Counted from the stretch's first letter, positions 6,809 to 15,640 are shown. The stretch is DNA of 24,258 nt from JANNHK01 sp031404355 (GCA_031404355.1 JANNHK010000021.1:1-24258), one strand, 5' to 3'. Notes: generated by a model from the letters alone, not told the origin. Translations and numbers: made by a program.

Positions 6809-7083
6809 TGTCTGATTCGACGCTCCCGCTCTCCGAGATCAAGAAGCGCCTCTCGGAGATCGTCGACGGCGTCGAGTCGCGTCACGACCGGGTCGTGCTC
6901 ACGCGCAACGGTCGTCCGGCGGCGGTCATCCTTTCCCCGGACGACCTCGAGTCGCTCGAGGAGACGATCGAGATTCTCTCGAACCCGGCCGCCGTTCGCG
7001 CCATCCGCAAGGCCGAAACCGAGATCGACAACGGCAAGGCCCTCACTGCCGACGAACTGCGCGCCAAGTACCTCGATCGATGA
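6808..7083 (+). CDS. YefM/Phd-family antitoxin
   Basis: This encodes 91 residues from ATG 6808. The N-terminal part (LPLSEIKKRLSEIVDGVESR, then VVLTRNGRPAAVILSPDDLE) is the Phd/YefM DNA-binding and dimer fold. The C-terminal part (ETIEILSNPAAVRAIRKAE, then GKALTADELRAKY) is the toxin-neutralising helix. It overlaps the RelE-type gene by ATGA, so the pair is translationally coupled. The start codon sits at the end of an operator-like palindrome, consistent with autorepression. Confidence 0.9.
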   Translation: MSDSTLPLSEIKKRLSEIVDGVESRHDRVVLTRNGRPAAVILSPDDLESLEETIEILSNPAAVRAIRKAETEIDNGKALTADELRAKYLDR

Positions 7084-7346
7084 CCTGGCGGCTCGACGTC
7101 GCCGCGTCCGCCGAGCGATCCCTGGCGCGTCTTCCTCGCGGCGTCGCGGCCGCGATTGTCGAGTTCATGATCGGGCCGCTGTGTATCGAGCCCGAACGAG
7201 TCGGGAAGCCGCTGCAGCGCGAACTCGCCGGCTACCACTCCGAGCGTCGCGGCGCGTACCGTGTCATCTACCGCACCGTGACCGCGGAACGCGTCGTAGG
7301 TGTGGTGCGGATCGAACACCGCTCCGACGTCTATCGCGGCCGGTAG
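7080..7346 (+). CDS. RelE/ParE-superfamily toxin
   Basis: This encodes 88 residues overlapping the antitoxin stop by 4 bp. It shows the standard RelE order: WRLDVAASAERSLARLPRGV, then the helical linker, then GKPLQRELAGYHSERRGAYR, VIYRTV and RIEHRSDVYR. The basic residues and YR(V/I)IY motif near the C-terminus are those used for ribosome-dependent mRNA cleavage in RelE enzymes. Length is normal and no residues seem lost. It converges on the large minus-strand regulator, with 15 bp between stops, and I see no strong hairpin there. Confidence 0.9.
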   Translation: MTWRLDVAASAERSLARLPRGVAAAIVEFMIGPLCIEPERVGKPLQRELAGYHSERRGAYRVIYRTVTAERVVGVVRIEHRSDVYRGR

Positions 7347-7361
7347 CAATCGGGATGCCGC

Positions 7362-10300
7362 TCAGCCGGCGTCGAGGTCGAGCCGGTCGAGCAGCGTCAG
7401 CGTGTGTACGAGCCCGTGCTGTTCGGCGACGGGTCGAGCCGCACGAACGAGGTCGGCGGCGCGTGCGCGGTCGCCCGCCCCGCCTCGCTGGAGGAGGACG
7501 CGGGCCAGGTCGTGCTGCGTGCGGGTCACCCACCGGGCCGAGCCGAGCCGAACGTTTGCGACGATGGCTTGTTCGAGGTGAGCCTCGGCGTCGTCGAGCC
7601 GATGCGCGACGCGCGCGAGCGTGCCGAGGCTGCGCTGCGCCGAGCCCCAGCAGTCGAAGGCGAAGCCGACGACGATGTACTGGTTCGCCCGCGGGGTGAG
7701 CCAGTCGGTGAGCACGCCGTCGGTGGGGTCGTCGTCGATCGTGTCGCAGATGTCGGCGAGCTGGGCGATGGCGATCGGCTCGTTCCCGTCGTTCGGAATC
7801 GTTCCCCGCACGTCGGTGAGGATGGGCAGGTAGTGCGAGCGGGCGTCGTCCGCGGCGCCGAGTCGCAGGTAGAGACGTGCGAGCGCGATGCGGAAAGCCG
7901 GGATGCCCGGGTTCCGCTCGACGGCGCCGCGAATGACGTCGATGATTTCGGCGCCGCGTGCCTGTTCGTAGCGCAGGCCGACCAGCTGCGCGCCGTAACC
8001 GGCGAGTTGTGCAGGGTTCGTAGCGTCGACCAGCCCGAGCTCGTCGTCGAGCGCCGTTTCGGTGGCGGCGAGTTCACCGCGCATCAGCAGCCGTCCGGCT
8101 CGGAATCCCGCCGCGGCCCACCGCGTGGTGGGCATCCGCAGTGTCTCGGCGACCTGCGCGTGCCGGGCGCAGACCGATTCGTATTCGTCGACGTTGGCGG
8201 CGGCGAGGCTCATGCCGACGAGCCCTTGGAGCGCCGACGCGAGGAACGCGCCGTCACCGGCCTGTTCCGCGGCGGCTACCGCCTCTCGGAAGACCGCAGC
8301 CGCTTCGTCGGCATCGCCCGCGTAGAAGCGTTCGTTTCCGTAGTTGAACGCGGCCCGGTACGTGGCCGCGTGATCACCGCTTTGGCGCGCGAGGGCCATC
8401 GCCTCGCCCGCGACCGCGCGCCGTCGTTCGATCTGGTCGGTGGACTGGAGTTCGATCGCGATCGCGCAGAGCGCGTGTACCCGCAGGGTCGGTTCGGTGT
8501 CGCCGAGCGCGGTGAGCGCCTCTTCGGCGAGGGCGATGACCTGAGGATTCGAGGCCCCCGGCGCGTAGGTCGAGAGTGCGTAGCCCCACGCGCCGCGCGC
8601 GAGTGCACCCGCGGTGCCGGCTCGGCGCGCGCATCTCGTGGCCTCGAGGTACGCGTCGGCCGAGACCGCGCGTTCCCCGCTCCGGAGGCGGGCGTCGCCG
8701 ATGCCGAGCCCGAGGTCCGCGAGGGTGTGGTCGTCGTCGGGCGTGAGGAGTTCGACGGTCTGACGCGCCCGCCCGAGTAGCTCGGCGGCCTCGGCGTAGG
8801 CGCAGCGAGCCATGGCTTGGCGCGCGGCCCGCGTGGCGTAGTCGACCGCGGTGGCCACGTCGCCCGCCGCGGCGGCTTCGAGGAAGTGGTGCGCCAGCAC
8901 GCCGAGCTGGTCGTCGATGCGACCCGCCCGGAGAGTCTCGATCGCGCGCCCGACGCGCTCGTGGAACACGACCCGGCGCGTCGCGCCGAGCTCTTCGTAG
9001 AGCGTCTGGCGGATGAGTGCGTGCGAGAACCCGAACCGGCCCGGCACTCCGGGCGCCTCGACGAGGATCCGGGCCGCGACGCACAGGTCGAGGAGGTCGA
9101 GCAGCTCGTCGGCCGAGAGTTCCGCGACCCGCGCGACGACGTCGAGGTCGAACTCGCGCCCGACCACGGCACCGACCGACAACGCCCGGTTGGTCGTCGC
9201 GCCGAGCCGGGTGAGGCGCCGGCCAACTACTTCGCGGACTCCTTCGGGTACGCCGAGCTGGTCGAGGGGACGAGTCAACACCCATTGGTCGCCCTCGCGG
9301 GCCAGCGCCCCGCTCTCGGCGAGATGCACGAGCACCTCCTCGACGAAGAACGGGTTGCCTTCGGTCTCGGCGTGGACGAGCGCCGCGAACTCGGCCGGGG
9401 GTGCCTGCCCGCCGATCGCGCCGATGAGCGCGGCGACGGTCTCGGCGTCGAGGCCGTGCAGCGACACCCGCTCGACGAGTCGTTCGCGGCGCAGGTCGGC
9501 GAGCGTCTCGGCCAGCGGATGCGTCCGCGCCAGATCCGTCTCGCGGTAGGTACAGAGGATGAGCAGGTGGTGTTCTCCGTGGCGACGCGCGAGGAACGCG
9601 AGGAGTTGCAGCGTCGAGCGGTCGGCCCAGTGCAGGTCGTCGAGAATGAGCATGACGGGTGCTTGTGCGGCGATCGCGTCGAGCCACCCACCGACCGCCT
9701 CGAACAGCAAGAACCGGTCCGACTCGGGGTCGGGGAGCAACTCCGGTTCCGCCAAGCGCAAGCGCGCGCCGAGATCGGGGACGAACCGGGCGAGCTGTGA
9801 CGCGCCGGTGCCGGCCTCGTGCACGAGTTCGGTCGTGGACGAAACCGCGGCGTGGTCGCGCAATGCCTCGACGAACGGCTGGTACGGCATCAACGCTTCT
9901 TCGGTGGAGCGACCGAACAGCACGACCGCGCCGTCGTCGTGCACCGAGCGGGCAACTTCCGAGACGAGCCGGGTCTTGCCGACACCGGGCTCACCCGCGA
10001 CCATCACCAGCTTCGTGGCGCCCGCGACCGCGACCTTCCACGCCTTCGTGAGTTCGTCGCGCTCGGCCTGCCGGCCGACGTACCGCCCGAGTGTGGGTTG
10101 GTCGAGCCCGGGCGGCAACGGCCGCGCCGTGTCCTCGGTGCGGGCGGGCGCCTGCCACGCCACCTCGAACGCAGGAACCGGCTCCGACAGGCCCTTCAGT
10201 TCGAGCGGTCCGAGGGCCACGAACTCGAACCCGCCCCGCGAGCCGACCAGCCCCCGCAACAGGTCCGACGCGATGACCTGCCCGCCGTGCGCGCGGTCAC

Positions 10301-10673
10301 ACAAACGTTTCGCGACCACGACCGACGATCCGAAGTAGTCGTCTTCGTCGCGGATCGGCTCACCGACGTGCAGCCCGATCCGAACGTCGAGCACGGTGTC
10401 GCGGCCCCCGAGATTGTGTTGGGCGACCGCGTGCTGCATCGCGGTCGCGCACCGCACCGCCGCCAGCGCGCTCGAGAACGCCACCATGAGCCCGTCGCCG
10501 AGGTTCTTGACCTCCTCGCCGCCCGCGCCCGTCACCGCGTCGCGCAACAACCGGAAGTGTGTGCGCCGCACTTGTTCGGCGGCGTCGTCGCCGAGTCGGT
10601 CGAGCATCTCGGTCGAACCGACGAGGTCGGTGAACAAGAAGGTGACGACGGCGGAGTCGCTCACGCCCGTCAC
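7362..10673 (-). CDS. Class III nucleotide cyclase-domain/AAA-ATPase/TPR signalling protein
   Basis: This encodes 1103 residues from GTG 10673. GTG 10664 is equally possible, since a gggagg SD lies 1-2 nt from the first but about 10 nt from the second. Residues 8-175 are a cyclase homology domain with metal Asp16 (FTDLVGST) and Asp60 (NLGDGLM) and Lys56. At the usual transition-state pair it reads GSSVVVAKRL, so the Asn is Val119 while Arg123 is kept. A STAND/AAA ATPase follows: Walker A GEPGVGKT (227-234) and Walker B MLILDDLHW (341-349). TPR-like helices fill the remainder. Such proteins are cytosolic regulators that respond to unknown ligands. Low or no cyclase activity is likely given Val119. 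It lies 58 bp after the hydrolase gene on the same strand. Confidence 0.85.
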   Translation of the reverse strand: MTGVSDSAVVTFLFTDLVGSTEMLDRLGDDAAEQVRRTHFRLLRDAVTGAGGEEVKNLGDGLMVAFSSALAAVRCATAMQHAVAQHNLGGRDTVLDVRIGLHVGEPIRDEDDYFGSSVVVAKRLCDRAHGGQVIASDLLRGLVGSRGGFEFVALGPLELKGLSEPVPAFEVAWQAPARTEDTARPLPPGLDQPTLGRYVGRQAERDELTKAWKVAVAGATKLVMVAGEPGVGKTRLVSEVARSVHDDGAVVLFGRSTEEALMPYQPFVEALRDHAAVSSTTELVHEAGTGASQLARFVPDLGARLRLAEPELLPDPESDRFLLFEAVGGWLDAIAAQAPVMLILDDLHWADRSTLQLLAFLARRHGEHHLLILCTYRETDLARTHPLAETLADLRRERLVERVSLHGLDAETVAALIGAIGGQAPPAEFAALVHAETEGNPFFVEEVLVHLAESGALAREGDQWVLTRPLDQLGVPEGVREVVGRRLTRLGATTNRALSVGAVVGREFDLDVVARVAELSADELLDLLDLCVAARILVEAPGVPGRFGFSHALIRQTLYEELGATRRVVFHERVGRAIETLRAGRIDDQLGVLAHHFLEAAAAGDVATAVDYATRAARQAMARCAYAEAAELLGRARQTVELLTPDDDHTLADLGLGIGDARLRSGERAVSADAYLEATRCARRAGTAGALARGAWGYALSTYAPGASNPQVIALAEEALTALGDTEPTLRVHALCAIAIELQSTDQIERRRAVAGEAMALARQSGDHAATYRAAFNYGNERFYAGDADEAAAVFREAVAAAEQAGDGAFLASALQGLVGMSLAAANVDEYESVCARHAQVAETLRMPTTRWAAAGFRAGRLLMRGELAATETALDDELGLVDATNPAQLAGYGAQLVGLRYEQARGAEIIDVIRGAVERNPGIPAFRIALARLYLRLGAADDARSHYLPILTDVRGTIPNDGNEPIAIAQLADICDTIDDDPTDGVLTDWLTPRANQYIVVGFAFDCWGSAQRSLGTLARVAHRLDDAEAHLEQAIVANVRLGSARWVTRTQHDLARVLLQRGGAGDRARAADLVRAARPVAEQHGLVHTLTLLDRLDLDAG

Positions 10674-10731
10674 GCCCTCCCGCTCGGCCGCATCAGCGAT
10701 GACAACGGGCCAAGGTTACGCCGCCCGGGTC

Positions 10732-11517
10732 TCACATGCGGTGCTTGCGCAGGAACGCGACGAGCGGACCGTTCACCTCGTCGGGGTGGCTGAGGTTCGA
10801 CGCGTGACCGGCGCCCGGGACGCGCACGAGCTCTTCGCAGTTCGGCATCTCCTTGAGGAGTTGCTCGGCCTTGTCCATCGGAATTGCGACGTCGGATTCG
10901 CCGTGGAAGACGATGGCGGGCGCGGTGATGTCGGCCAGGCGATCGGAGATGTCGTCGCGCTCGATCAGCGTCCGGTACGGCTCGCGAATGAACCCTTTCG
11001 GTCGCGCCTGCCACTTGGCAATCCAGCTCGAGTGGTCGTAGCCCGGGCTCATGATGATGCCCGCGACCGCGGCGGTCAGTTCGTCCGACGGCCCGTTCGT
11101 CGTCCAGTCGTCGACCATCGCGTCGTACAGCGGGCGCGCCTCTTCGGCCTCGGTGCCGGACTGGGTGTCGACGAGGCCGAGCCCGATGACACGATCGGGT
11201 GCGCGGAGCGCGGCCCGCATCGAGAGAAATCCTCCCTGCGACATGCCGACGAAGAACGCCTGCTCGACACCGAGGTGCGCCAGCAGCGCCAGCGCGTCGT
11301 CGGCCGAATCCCAGTACGTGAACGCGCCCTTCGCCTGGGTCTGGCCGAAGCCTCGCTCGTCCCACGTAATGCACCGGAACTCACCGGCGAGGGCGCGAAC
11401 TTGCGGCTCGAACATCTCGTGGTCCATCAAGAACCCGTGGCTGAAGATCACCGCGGCCCCGCCGCCACCGGAGTCCTCGAAGTAGATGTGCTGACCATTC
11501 ACGTCTGCAAATGACAT
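10732..11517 (-). CDS. Alpha/beta-fold hydrolase
   Basis: This encodes 261 residues from ATG 11517. The order is typical of the family. HGFLMDHEMF (27-36) forms the oxyanion hole, and WDERGFGQT (52-60) follows. The nucleophile elbow GMSQGG places Ser93. Asp209 (HGESDVAIP) and His238 (GAGHASNLSHP) complete the triad. The substrate is unknown; ester, lactone or haloperoxidase-like activities fit equally. There is no signal peptide, so it acts in the cytosol. It is upstream of the cyclase-ATPase gene with a 58-bp gap and may share its transcript. Confidence 0.85.
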   Translation of the reverse strand: MSFADVNGQHIYFEDSGGGGAAVIFSHGFLMDHEMFEPQVRALAGEFRCITWDERGFGQTQAKGAFTYWDSADDALALLAHLGVEQAFFVGMSQGGFLSMRAALRAPDRVIGLGLVDTQSGTEAEEARPLYDAMVDDWTTNGPSDELTAAVAGIIMSPGYDHSSWIAKWQARPKGFIREPYRTLIERDDISDRLADITAPAIVFHGESDVAIPMDKAEQLLKEMPNCEELVRVPGAGHASNLSHPDEVNGPLVAFLRKHRM

Positions 11518-11597
11518 GCCCGGACGCTACGCCCGAACGCCGGTCCTGTCGATCGACGCCTACGCACGCGACAACGCGACGATTGCGCGTCCCGCGC

Positions 11598-12329
11598 CTA
11601 GGCCGGCTTCTCCCAGACCGAGACGTGCTTGGTGCTCTCGCTCGTGAACGGCGCGCGGTTCCAGTCGCTCCAGCGTTCGCGCAACGTCATCCCCGCCAGT
11701 TGCGCCATCAAGTCGAGCTCCGCCGGCCAGACGTAGCGAAACGGTACGGAGATCAGTTCGAACGCGCCGTCGACATCGTGGTAGTGGTGCGAGATGAGTC
11801 CTTGGTTGGCGATGTCGAACTCGTCGAACCCGAGATGCTTCGGCGTCACGGTGACCGCGTGGAACGTCTCGCCCGGTGGGAGTCGCTGGAGCGCCGGGAC
11901 GCCGACTTCGATCACAAAGCACCCGCCCGGTTCCAGATGCGCGGCGGCGTTGCGGAAACACGCGACCTGTTCCGCCTGCGAGGTCAGGTTGTTGATCGTG
12001 TTGTACACGAGATACGCAAGCGCGAACGTGCCTTCGACCGTTGTGGTCGCGAAGTCGCCGATCGTCACACCGATCGCGTCGGAGTCAGGTTTCGCACGGA
12101 GTTGGGCGACCATGTCGGGCGAGAGGTCGATCCCGTGCACGCGCACGCCCCGCCCGCTGAGCGGGAGCGCAACGCGGCCGGTACCGATGCCGAGTTCGAG
12201 CGCGGCGCCCGTTCCTGCGAGGCCGGCGAGAACGTCCACCGTCGGGTCGAGATCCGCCGGGCCGAATCGTTCCGCCGAGGTCGCGTCGTACCGCTCGGCG
12301 ATTCGGCCGGCGAAGTGGTTGTCGGGCAT
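11598..12329 (-). CDS. Class I SAM-dependent methyltransferase
   Basis: This encodes 243 residues from ATG 12329. ALELGIGTGRVALPLSGRG (43-61) is motif I for SAM binding. GIDLSPDMVAQLRAK follows with the acidic residue that contacts the SAM ribose, then IGDFATT (motif II) and LEPGGCFVIEVGVP (motif III). The C-terminal half (GFDEFDIANQGLISHHYHDV) is a substrate domain seen in small-molecule methyltransferases. The substrate cannot be told. It sits alone, 80 bp downstream of the divergently unrelated hydrolase start and 43 bp after zwf on the same strand, so readthrough from zwf is not excluded. No clear SD is visible. Confidence 0.8.
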   Translation of the reverse strand: MPDNHFAGRIAERYDATSAERFGPADLDPTVDVLAGLAGTGAALELGIGTGRVALPLSGRGVRVHGIDLSPDMVAQLRAKPDSDAIGVTIGDFATTTVEGTFALAYLVYNTINNLTSQAEQVACFRNAAAHLEPGGCFVIEVGVPALQRLPPGETFHAVTVTPKHLGFDEFDIANQGLISHHYHDVDGAFELISVPFRYVWPAELDLMAQLAGMTLRERWSDWNRAPFTSESTKHVSVWEKPA

Positions 12330-12372
12330 GGGCGCATGATGTCAGGGGCCCCCGCAAACCGCCGCGATTTTC

Positions 12373-13830
12373 TTACGCGCTCCGCCAGGCGCGTTCGAAC
12401 GGGAGCCGCCACGCATCCGGCGCGATGAGTTGGTGGATGGCGTTCGGTCCCCACGAGCCGGGCGGGTACGGGCGCACGGGTGGGGGATTGTCGAGGAGCG
12501 GTTTCGATCGCTCCCACAGTTTCTCGATGCCTTCTGCGCTCGTGAACAGCGTGTGGTCGCCGCACATCGCGTCGTAGATCAGGCGCTCGTACGCTTCGAG
12601 GAGGTCGGTCGTGCGGCCCGTGTCGTGCAACGCGAACTGCAGGCTCTGCTTGTCGAGGCGCATGCCCGGACCGGGGCGCTTGCCGTAGAACGACAGCGAC
12701 AGCTTCGACGAGTCGGCGAGATCGAACGTGAGGTGGTCCGGCCCGTGCGCGCCGACACCCGACCCCACCGGGAACATGCTCTTGGGTGGTTCGCGGAACG
12801 CGATGGAGATGATGCGTGCGCCTTGCGCCATGCGCTTGCCGGTGCGGAGGTAGAACGGCACGCCCGCCCACCGCCAGTTGTCGATCTCGCACCGCAGGGC
12901 GATGAACGTCTCGGTCTCCGAGTGCGCCGGCACGCCCGGCTCGTCGAGGTAGCCGTCGTACTGGCCCCGCACCACTTGCGCCGGTTCGATCGGGCTCAAC
13001 GAGCGGAACACCTTGTTCTTCTCCTCGCCGATCGACCGCGGTTCGAGCTCGGTCGGTGGCTCCATCGCCGTGAACGCGAGCACCTGGAACAGATGGTTGA
13101 CGACCATGTCGCGATACGCGCCGGTGTTCTCGTAGAAGCCGACCCGCCGGCCGATCGACAGCGTTTCGGGGACGTCGATCTGCACATGCGCGATGTGCTG
13201 GCGATTCCAGATGGGTTCGAAGAGACCGTTCGCGAACCGGAACGCCAAGATGTTGAGCGCGGCCTCCTTGCCGAGGAAGTGGTCGATGCGGAAGATCTGT
13301 TTCTCGTCGAATGTCTGGTGCAGGGACGCGTTGAGTGCCTCGGCGGTCGCCAGGTTCGTCCCGAACGGCTTCTCCATGATGATGCGCGCCCGCTCGGCCA
13401 GGCCGACCTCGCCGAGACTGTGCACGACGTCGGGCGCGGCGGCGGGCGGGACACTGAGGTAGTGCAGTCGCGCGACGTCGTCGCCGAGCTCACGCTCGCG
13501 CTTGTCGACTTCCTCGGCGAGTCGGTGACTGCCCGCCGACTGGCTGACGTACGAGAGCGTCTCCGCGAAAGCATCCCATTCGTCGGCATCGACACCGTGG
13601 TGCGCGAACTCGTCGAGTGCCGCACGGGCGAAGGTGCGGAACCCCGCGGTGTCGAGGTCGTCGAGCGACGTGCCGATGATCCGGCACTCGGGCAGCAGGC
13701 CGGCCTGCTCGAGATGGAACAGGCCCGGCAGGAGCTTGCGCCGTGCGAGATCGCCCGTCGCGCCGAACAGCACGATGACGTGCGGTCGCAGCGGCGAGAT
13801 CAGGTGCGCATTGATGTCGAGGGGGTCCAT
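12373..13830 (-). CDS. zwf: Glucose-6-phosphate dehydrogenase
   Basis: This encodes 485 residues, the full length for the family. It oxidises glucose-6-phosphate to 6-phosphogluconolactone with NAD(P)+, the entry of the oxidative pentose phosphate pathway. The Rossmann motif is GATGDLARRKL (23-33). EKPFG occupies 153-157. The catalytic segment RIDHFLGKE (181-189) carries Asp183, His184 and Lys188. DNWRWAGVPFYLRTGKRM and the C-terminal WERSKPLL and YPPGSWGP segments are also conserved. No opcA, gnd, tal or pgl lies beside it, unlike many actinobacterial zwf operons, so this is a solitary copy. The upstream 179 bp separate it from the divergent YCII/sigma operon. Confidence 0.95.
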   Translation of the reverse strand: MDPLDINAHLISPLRPHVIVLFGATGDLARRKLLPGLFHLEQAGLLPECRIIGTSLDDLDTAGFRTFARAALDEFAHHGVDADEWDAFAETLSYVSQSAGSHRLAEEVDKRERELGDDVARLHYLSVPPAAAPDVVHSLGEVGLAERARIIMEKPFGTNLATAEALNASLHQTFDEKQIFRIDHFLGKEAALNILAFRFANGLFEPIWNRQHIAHVQIDVPETLSIGRRVGFYENTGAYRDMVVNHLFQVLAFTAMEPPTELEPRSIGEEKNKVFRSLSPIEPAQVVRGQYDGYLDEPGVPAHSETETFIALRCEIDNWRWAGVPFYLRTGKRMAQGARIISIAFREPPKSMFPVGSGVGAHGPDHLTFDLADSSKLSLSFYGKRPGPGMRLDKQSLQFALHDTGRTTDLLEAYERLIYDAMCGDHTLFTSAEGIEKLWERSKPLLDNPPPVRPYPPGSWGPNAIHQLIAPDAWRLPFERAWRSA

Positions 13831-14009
13831 CCCGTCCTTATCGGCGGGGATGGGCGGGCCGACAGCGCCGCAGATGCCCTGGTCAGAACCTGATCCGGCG
13901 CGTTTCCGAAGAAAAATCTCGCGGAGCTGTCCTCTGGCGGGAGACCCGTTCGTAGCTCTGGGTGACAGCCGGGCCTACCTTGGCTCGTCCGCCCGAAAGG
14001 AACAGACCA
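13831..14009 (+). other. Divergent intergenic region, zwf versus YCII/sigma operon
   Basis: No gene is visible. It must hold both promoters. A possible ECF-type promoter for the plus strand is TGTCCT (13928-13933), a 17-nt spacer, then CGTAG (13951-13955). From memory, ECF42 promoters resemble TGTCGA with a CGA/TC-like -10, so the match is only partial. The SD gaaagga for the YCII gene is at 13995-14001. Confidence 0.3.
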
Positions 14010-14357
14010 ATGACGCAATACATGCTCTCCGTCATCCACGACTGGGACGCCCTGCCGCCGCCCGAAGACATGCAGAAGGCCTTCAAGCAGGTCGACGAGT
14101 TCAACGAAGCGCTCACGGCGTCGGGAGCGTGGGTCTTCGCCGGCGGACTCGAACACCCCAACACCGCAACCGTCGTGACCGCGACAGACGGTGACGTCGT
14201 CATGACGGACGGACCGTTCGCCGAGACCAAGGAACAGCTCGGCGGGTTCTGGGTAATCGAAGCTCCCGACCTCGACGCCGCACTCGCACTGGCGGCGAAG
14301 GCCTCGGCGGCATGTATGAACCTGGTCGAGGTCAGGCCGTTCCAGTCCGAAGGCTGA
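14010..14357 (+). CDS. YCII/DGPF-family protein, sigma-factor partner
   Basis: From ATG 14010 this gives 115 residues. SD gaaagga (13995-14001) sits 8 nt upstream, which favours this start over a longer open frame. It begins MTQYMLSVIHDWDALPPPED and contains the diagnostic TDGPF (66-70) followed by AETKEQLGGFWVIEAPDLDA. YCII-fold proteins are small alpha/beta barrels, some with weak hydrolase-like activity through conserved His and Asp (here His10 and Asp67). DGPF members are known mainly as genes linked to ECF42 sigma factors, and the sigma gene follows after 7 bp. It may be regulated by that sigma factor. Its biochemical role in these pairs is unknown. Confidence 0.9.
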   Translation: MTQYMLSVIHDWDALPPPEDMQKAFKQVDEFNEALTASGAWVFAGGLEHPNTATVVTATDGDVVMTDGPFAETKEQLGGFWVIEAPDLDAALALAAKASAACMNLVEVRPFQSEG

Positions 14358-14364
14358 GCCGTCT

Positions 14365-15606
14365 GTGCCGGCCGTCGAAAATGCCGCACTCGCCCGCGTC
14401 TTCCGTGAGGAATCCGGAAAGGTTGTCGCTCACCTAGTCCGTCTCTTCGGCGACATCGACCTCGCCGAAGAGATGGTCCAGGAAGCGTTCGTCGTAGCGA
14501 GTGCGCGATGGCCCGAAACGGGACTCCCACCGAATCCCGGCGGATGGATCACGACGACGGCTCGCAACCGCGCCGTCGACCGCTTGCGACGCGAGGGATC
14601 GCGCCATGACCTCCACACGCAAGCCGCGCTGCTCCAAGCAGACGACGAACCGGACGAACCGATGAGTGACGTCAAAGACGACCGGCTCCGCCTGATATTC
14701 ACGTGTTGCCACCCATCCCTCGCACCCAGTGCGCAGATCGCACTCACGCTGCGTCTGCTCGGCGGGCTCGAAACGCCGTACATCGCCCGGGCGTTCCTCG
14801 TGCCCGAGGAAACGATGGCGAAGCGCCTCGTGCGTGCGAAGGCGAAGATCCGCGACGCGAAGATTCCGTACCGCGTGCCGAGCGACGCCGAACTCCCGAG
14901 CCGGCTGCGCCCCGTGCTCGCCGTCGTCTACCTCATCTTCAACGAGGGCTACACGGCGACCGAAGGCGACGCACTCATCCGCGACGACCTCTGCGCCGAA
15001 GGGATCCGGCTCGCGCGTCTGCTCAACGAGCTCATGCCCGACGAGCCCGAAGTGCTCGGGTTGCTCGCGCTGTTGCTGCTTACCGAGTCGCGCCGCGCGG
15101 CGCGCACGACTGCCGACGGCAGCCTCGTACTGCTGCCCGACCAGGACAGAACACTGTGGGACCGGGCGCTTATCGACGAGGGGCAAGACCTCGTGCGCCG
15201 GTGCCTGCGCCGCAACCAACCCGGTCCGTACCAGATCCAAGCCGCGATCAACGCGGTGCACAGCGACGCCGCGACGGCCGCCACCACCGACTGGCGCCAG
15301 ATCCTCGCACTGTACGACCAGCTCGTCGCGATCACACCGACCGCAGTCGTTGCGCTCAACCGGGCCGTCGCGCTGGCCGAGGTCGAGGGCCCCGGCCCCG
15401 CGCTCGCAGCCGTCGACGAGCTCGATCTCGACACGTATCACCTGTTCCACGCAACGAGAGCCGAACTTCTGGTCCGCCTCGATCGCGACGACGAGGCGGC
15501 CCAAGCGTTCGACCGGGCCCTCACGCTCACGAACAACGCGGCGGAGCAGGACCACCTCGAACGCAATCGCCGCGAGCTCGATACCCGAAAACTTCCTAAC
15601 AAATAA
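14365..15606 (+). CDS. ECF42-type RNA polymerase sigma factor with C-terminal TPR extension
   Basis: This encodes 413 residues from GTG 14365. Region sigma2 lies at about 10-76 (GDIDLAEEMVQEAFVVASARW, then NPGGWITTTARNRAVDRLRR). Region sigma4 lies at about 108-165 (RLIFTCCHPSLAP, then LLGGLETPYIARAFLVPEET). The long C-terminus begins LAVVYLIFNEGYTA (FNEGY about 192-196), the DUF6596/TPR part special to ECF42. There is no anti-sigma factor gene nearby, as expected for this group, in which the C-terminal domain is needed for activity. It is cotranscribed with the DGPF protein. Known ECF42 members mostly control their DGPF neighbours. The signal sensed is unknown. Confidence 0.92.
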   Translation: MPAVENAALARVFREESGKVVAHLVRLFGDIDLAEEMVQEAFVVASARWPETGLPPNPGGWITTTARNRAVDRLRREGSRHDLHTQAALLQADDEPDEPMSDVKDDRLRLIFTCCHPSLAPSAQIALTLRLLGGLETPYIARAFLVPEETMAKRLVRAKAKIRDAKIPYRVPSDAELPSRLRPVLAVVYLIFNEGYTATEGDALIRDDLCAEGIRLARLLNELMPDEPEVLGLLALLLLTESRRAARTTADGSLVLLPDQDRTLWDRALIDEGQDLVRRCLRRNQPGPYQIQAAINAVHSDAATAATTDWRQILALYDQLVAITPTAVVALNRAVALAEVEGPGPALAAVDELDLDTYHLFHATRAELLVRLDRDDEAAQAFDRALTLTNNAAEQDHLERNRRELDTRKLPNK

Positions 15607-15640
15607 GGGTGTTTCTCTCGTTTCTGGCGCACCTCCCGGC

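Noticed and set aside
7346..7380. Possible bidirectional terminator between relE and the cyclase gene
   Set aside because: Only short, weak complementarity with no T-tract; not enough to call.
7404..8780. 458-residue plus-strand open frame, and similar long ones up to 10793
   Set aside because: These are shadows of the cyclase/ATPase/TPR gene, with no domain character of their own.
12340..12372. ggggcccc palindrome between the methyltransferase and zwf
   Set aside because: It is a short GC self-complement with no loop, expected by chance in DNA of this composition.
12430..13893. 487-residue plus-strand open frame
   Set aside because: It is antisense to zwf, which has all its catalytic motifs; GC-rich third positions keep the opposite strand open.
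14434..15555. 373-residue minus-strand open frame
   Set aside because: Antisense to the ECF42 sigma factor. No recognisable motif.
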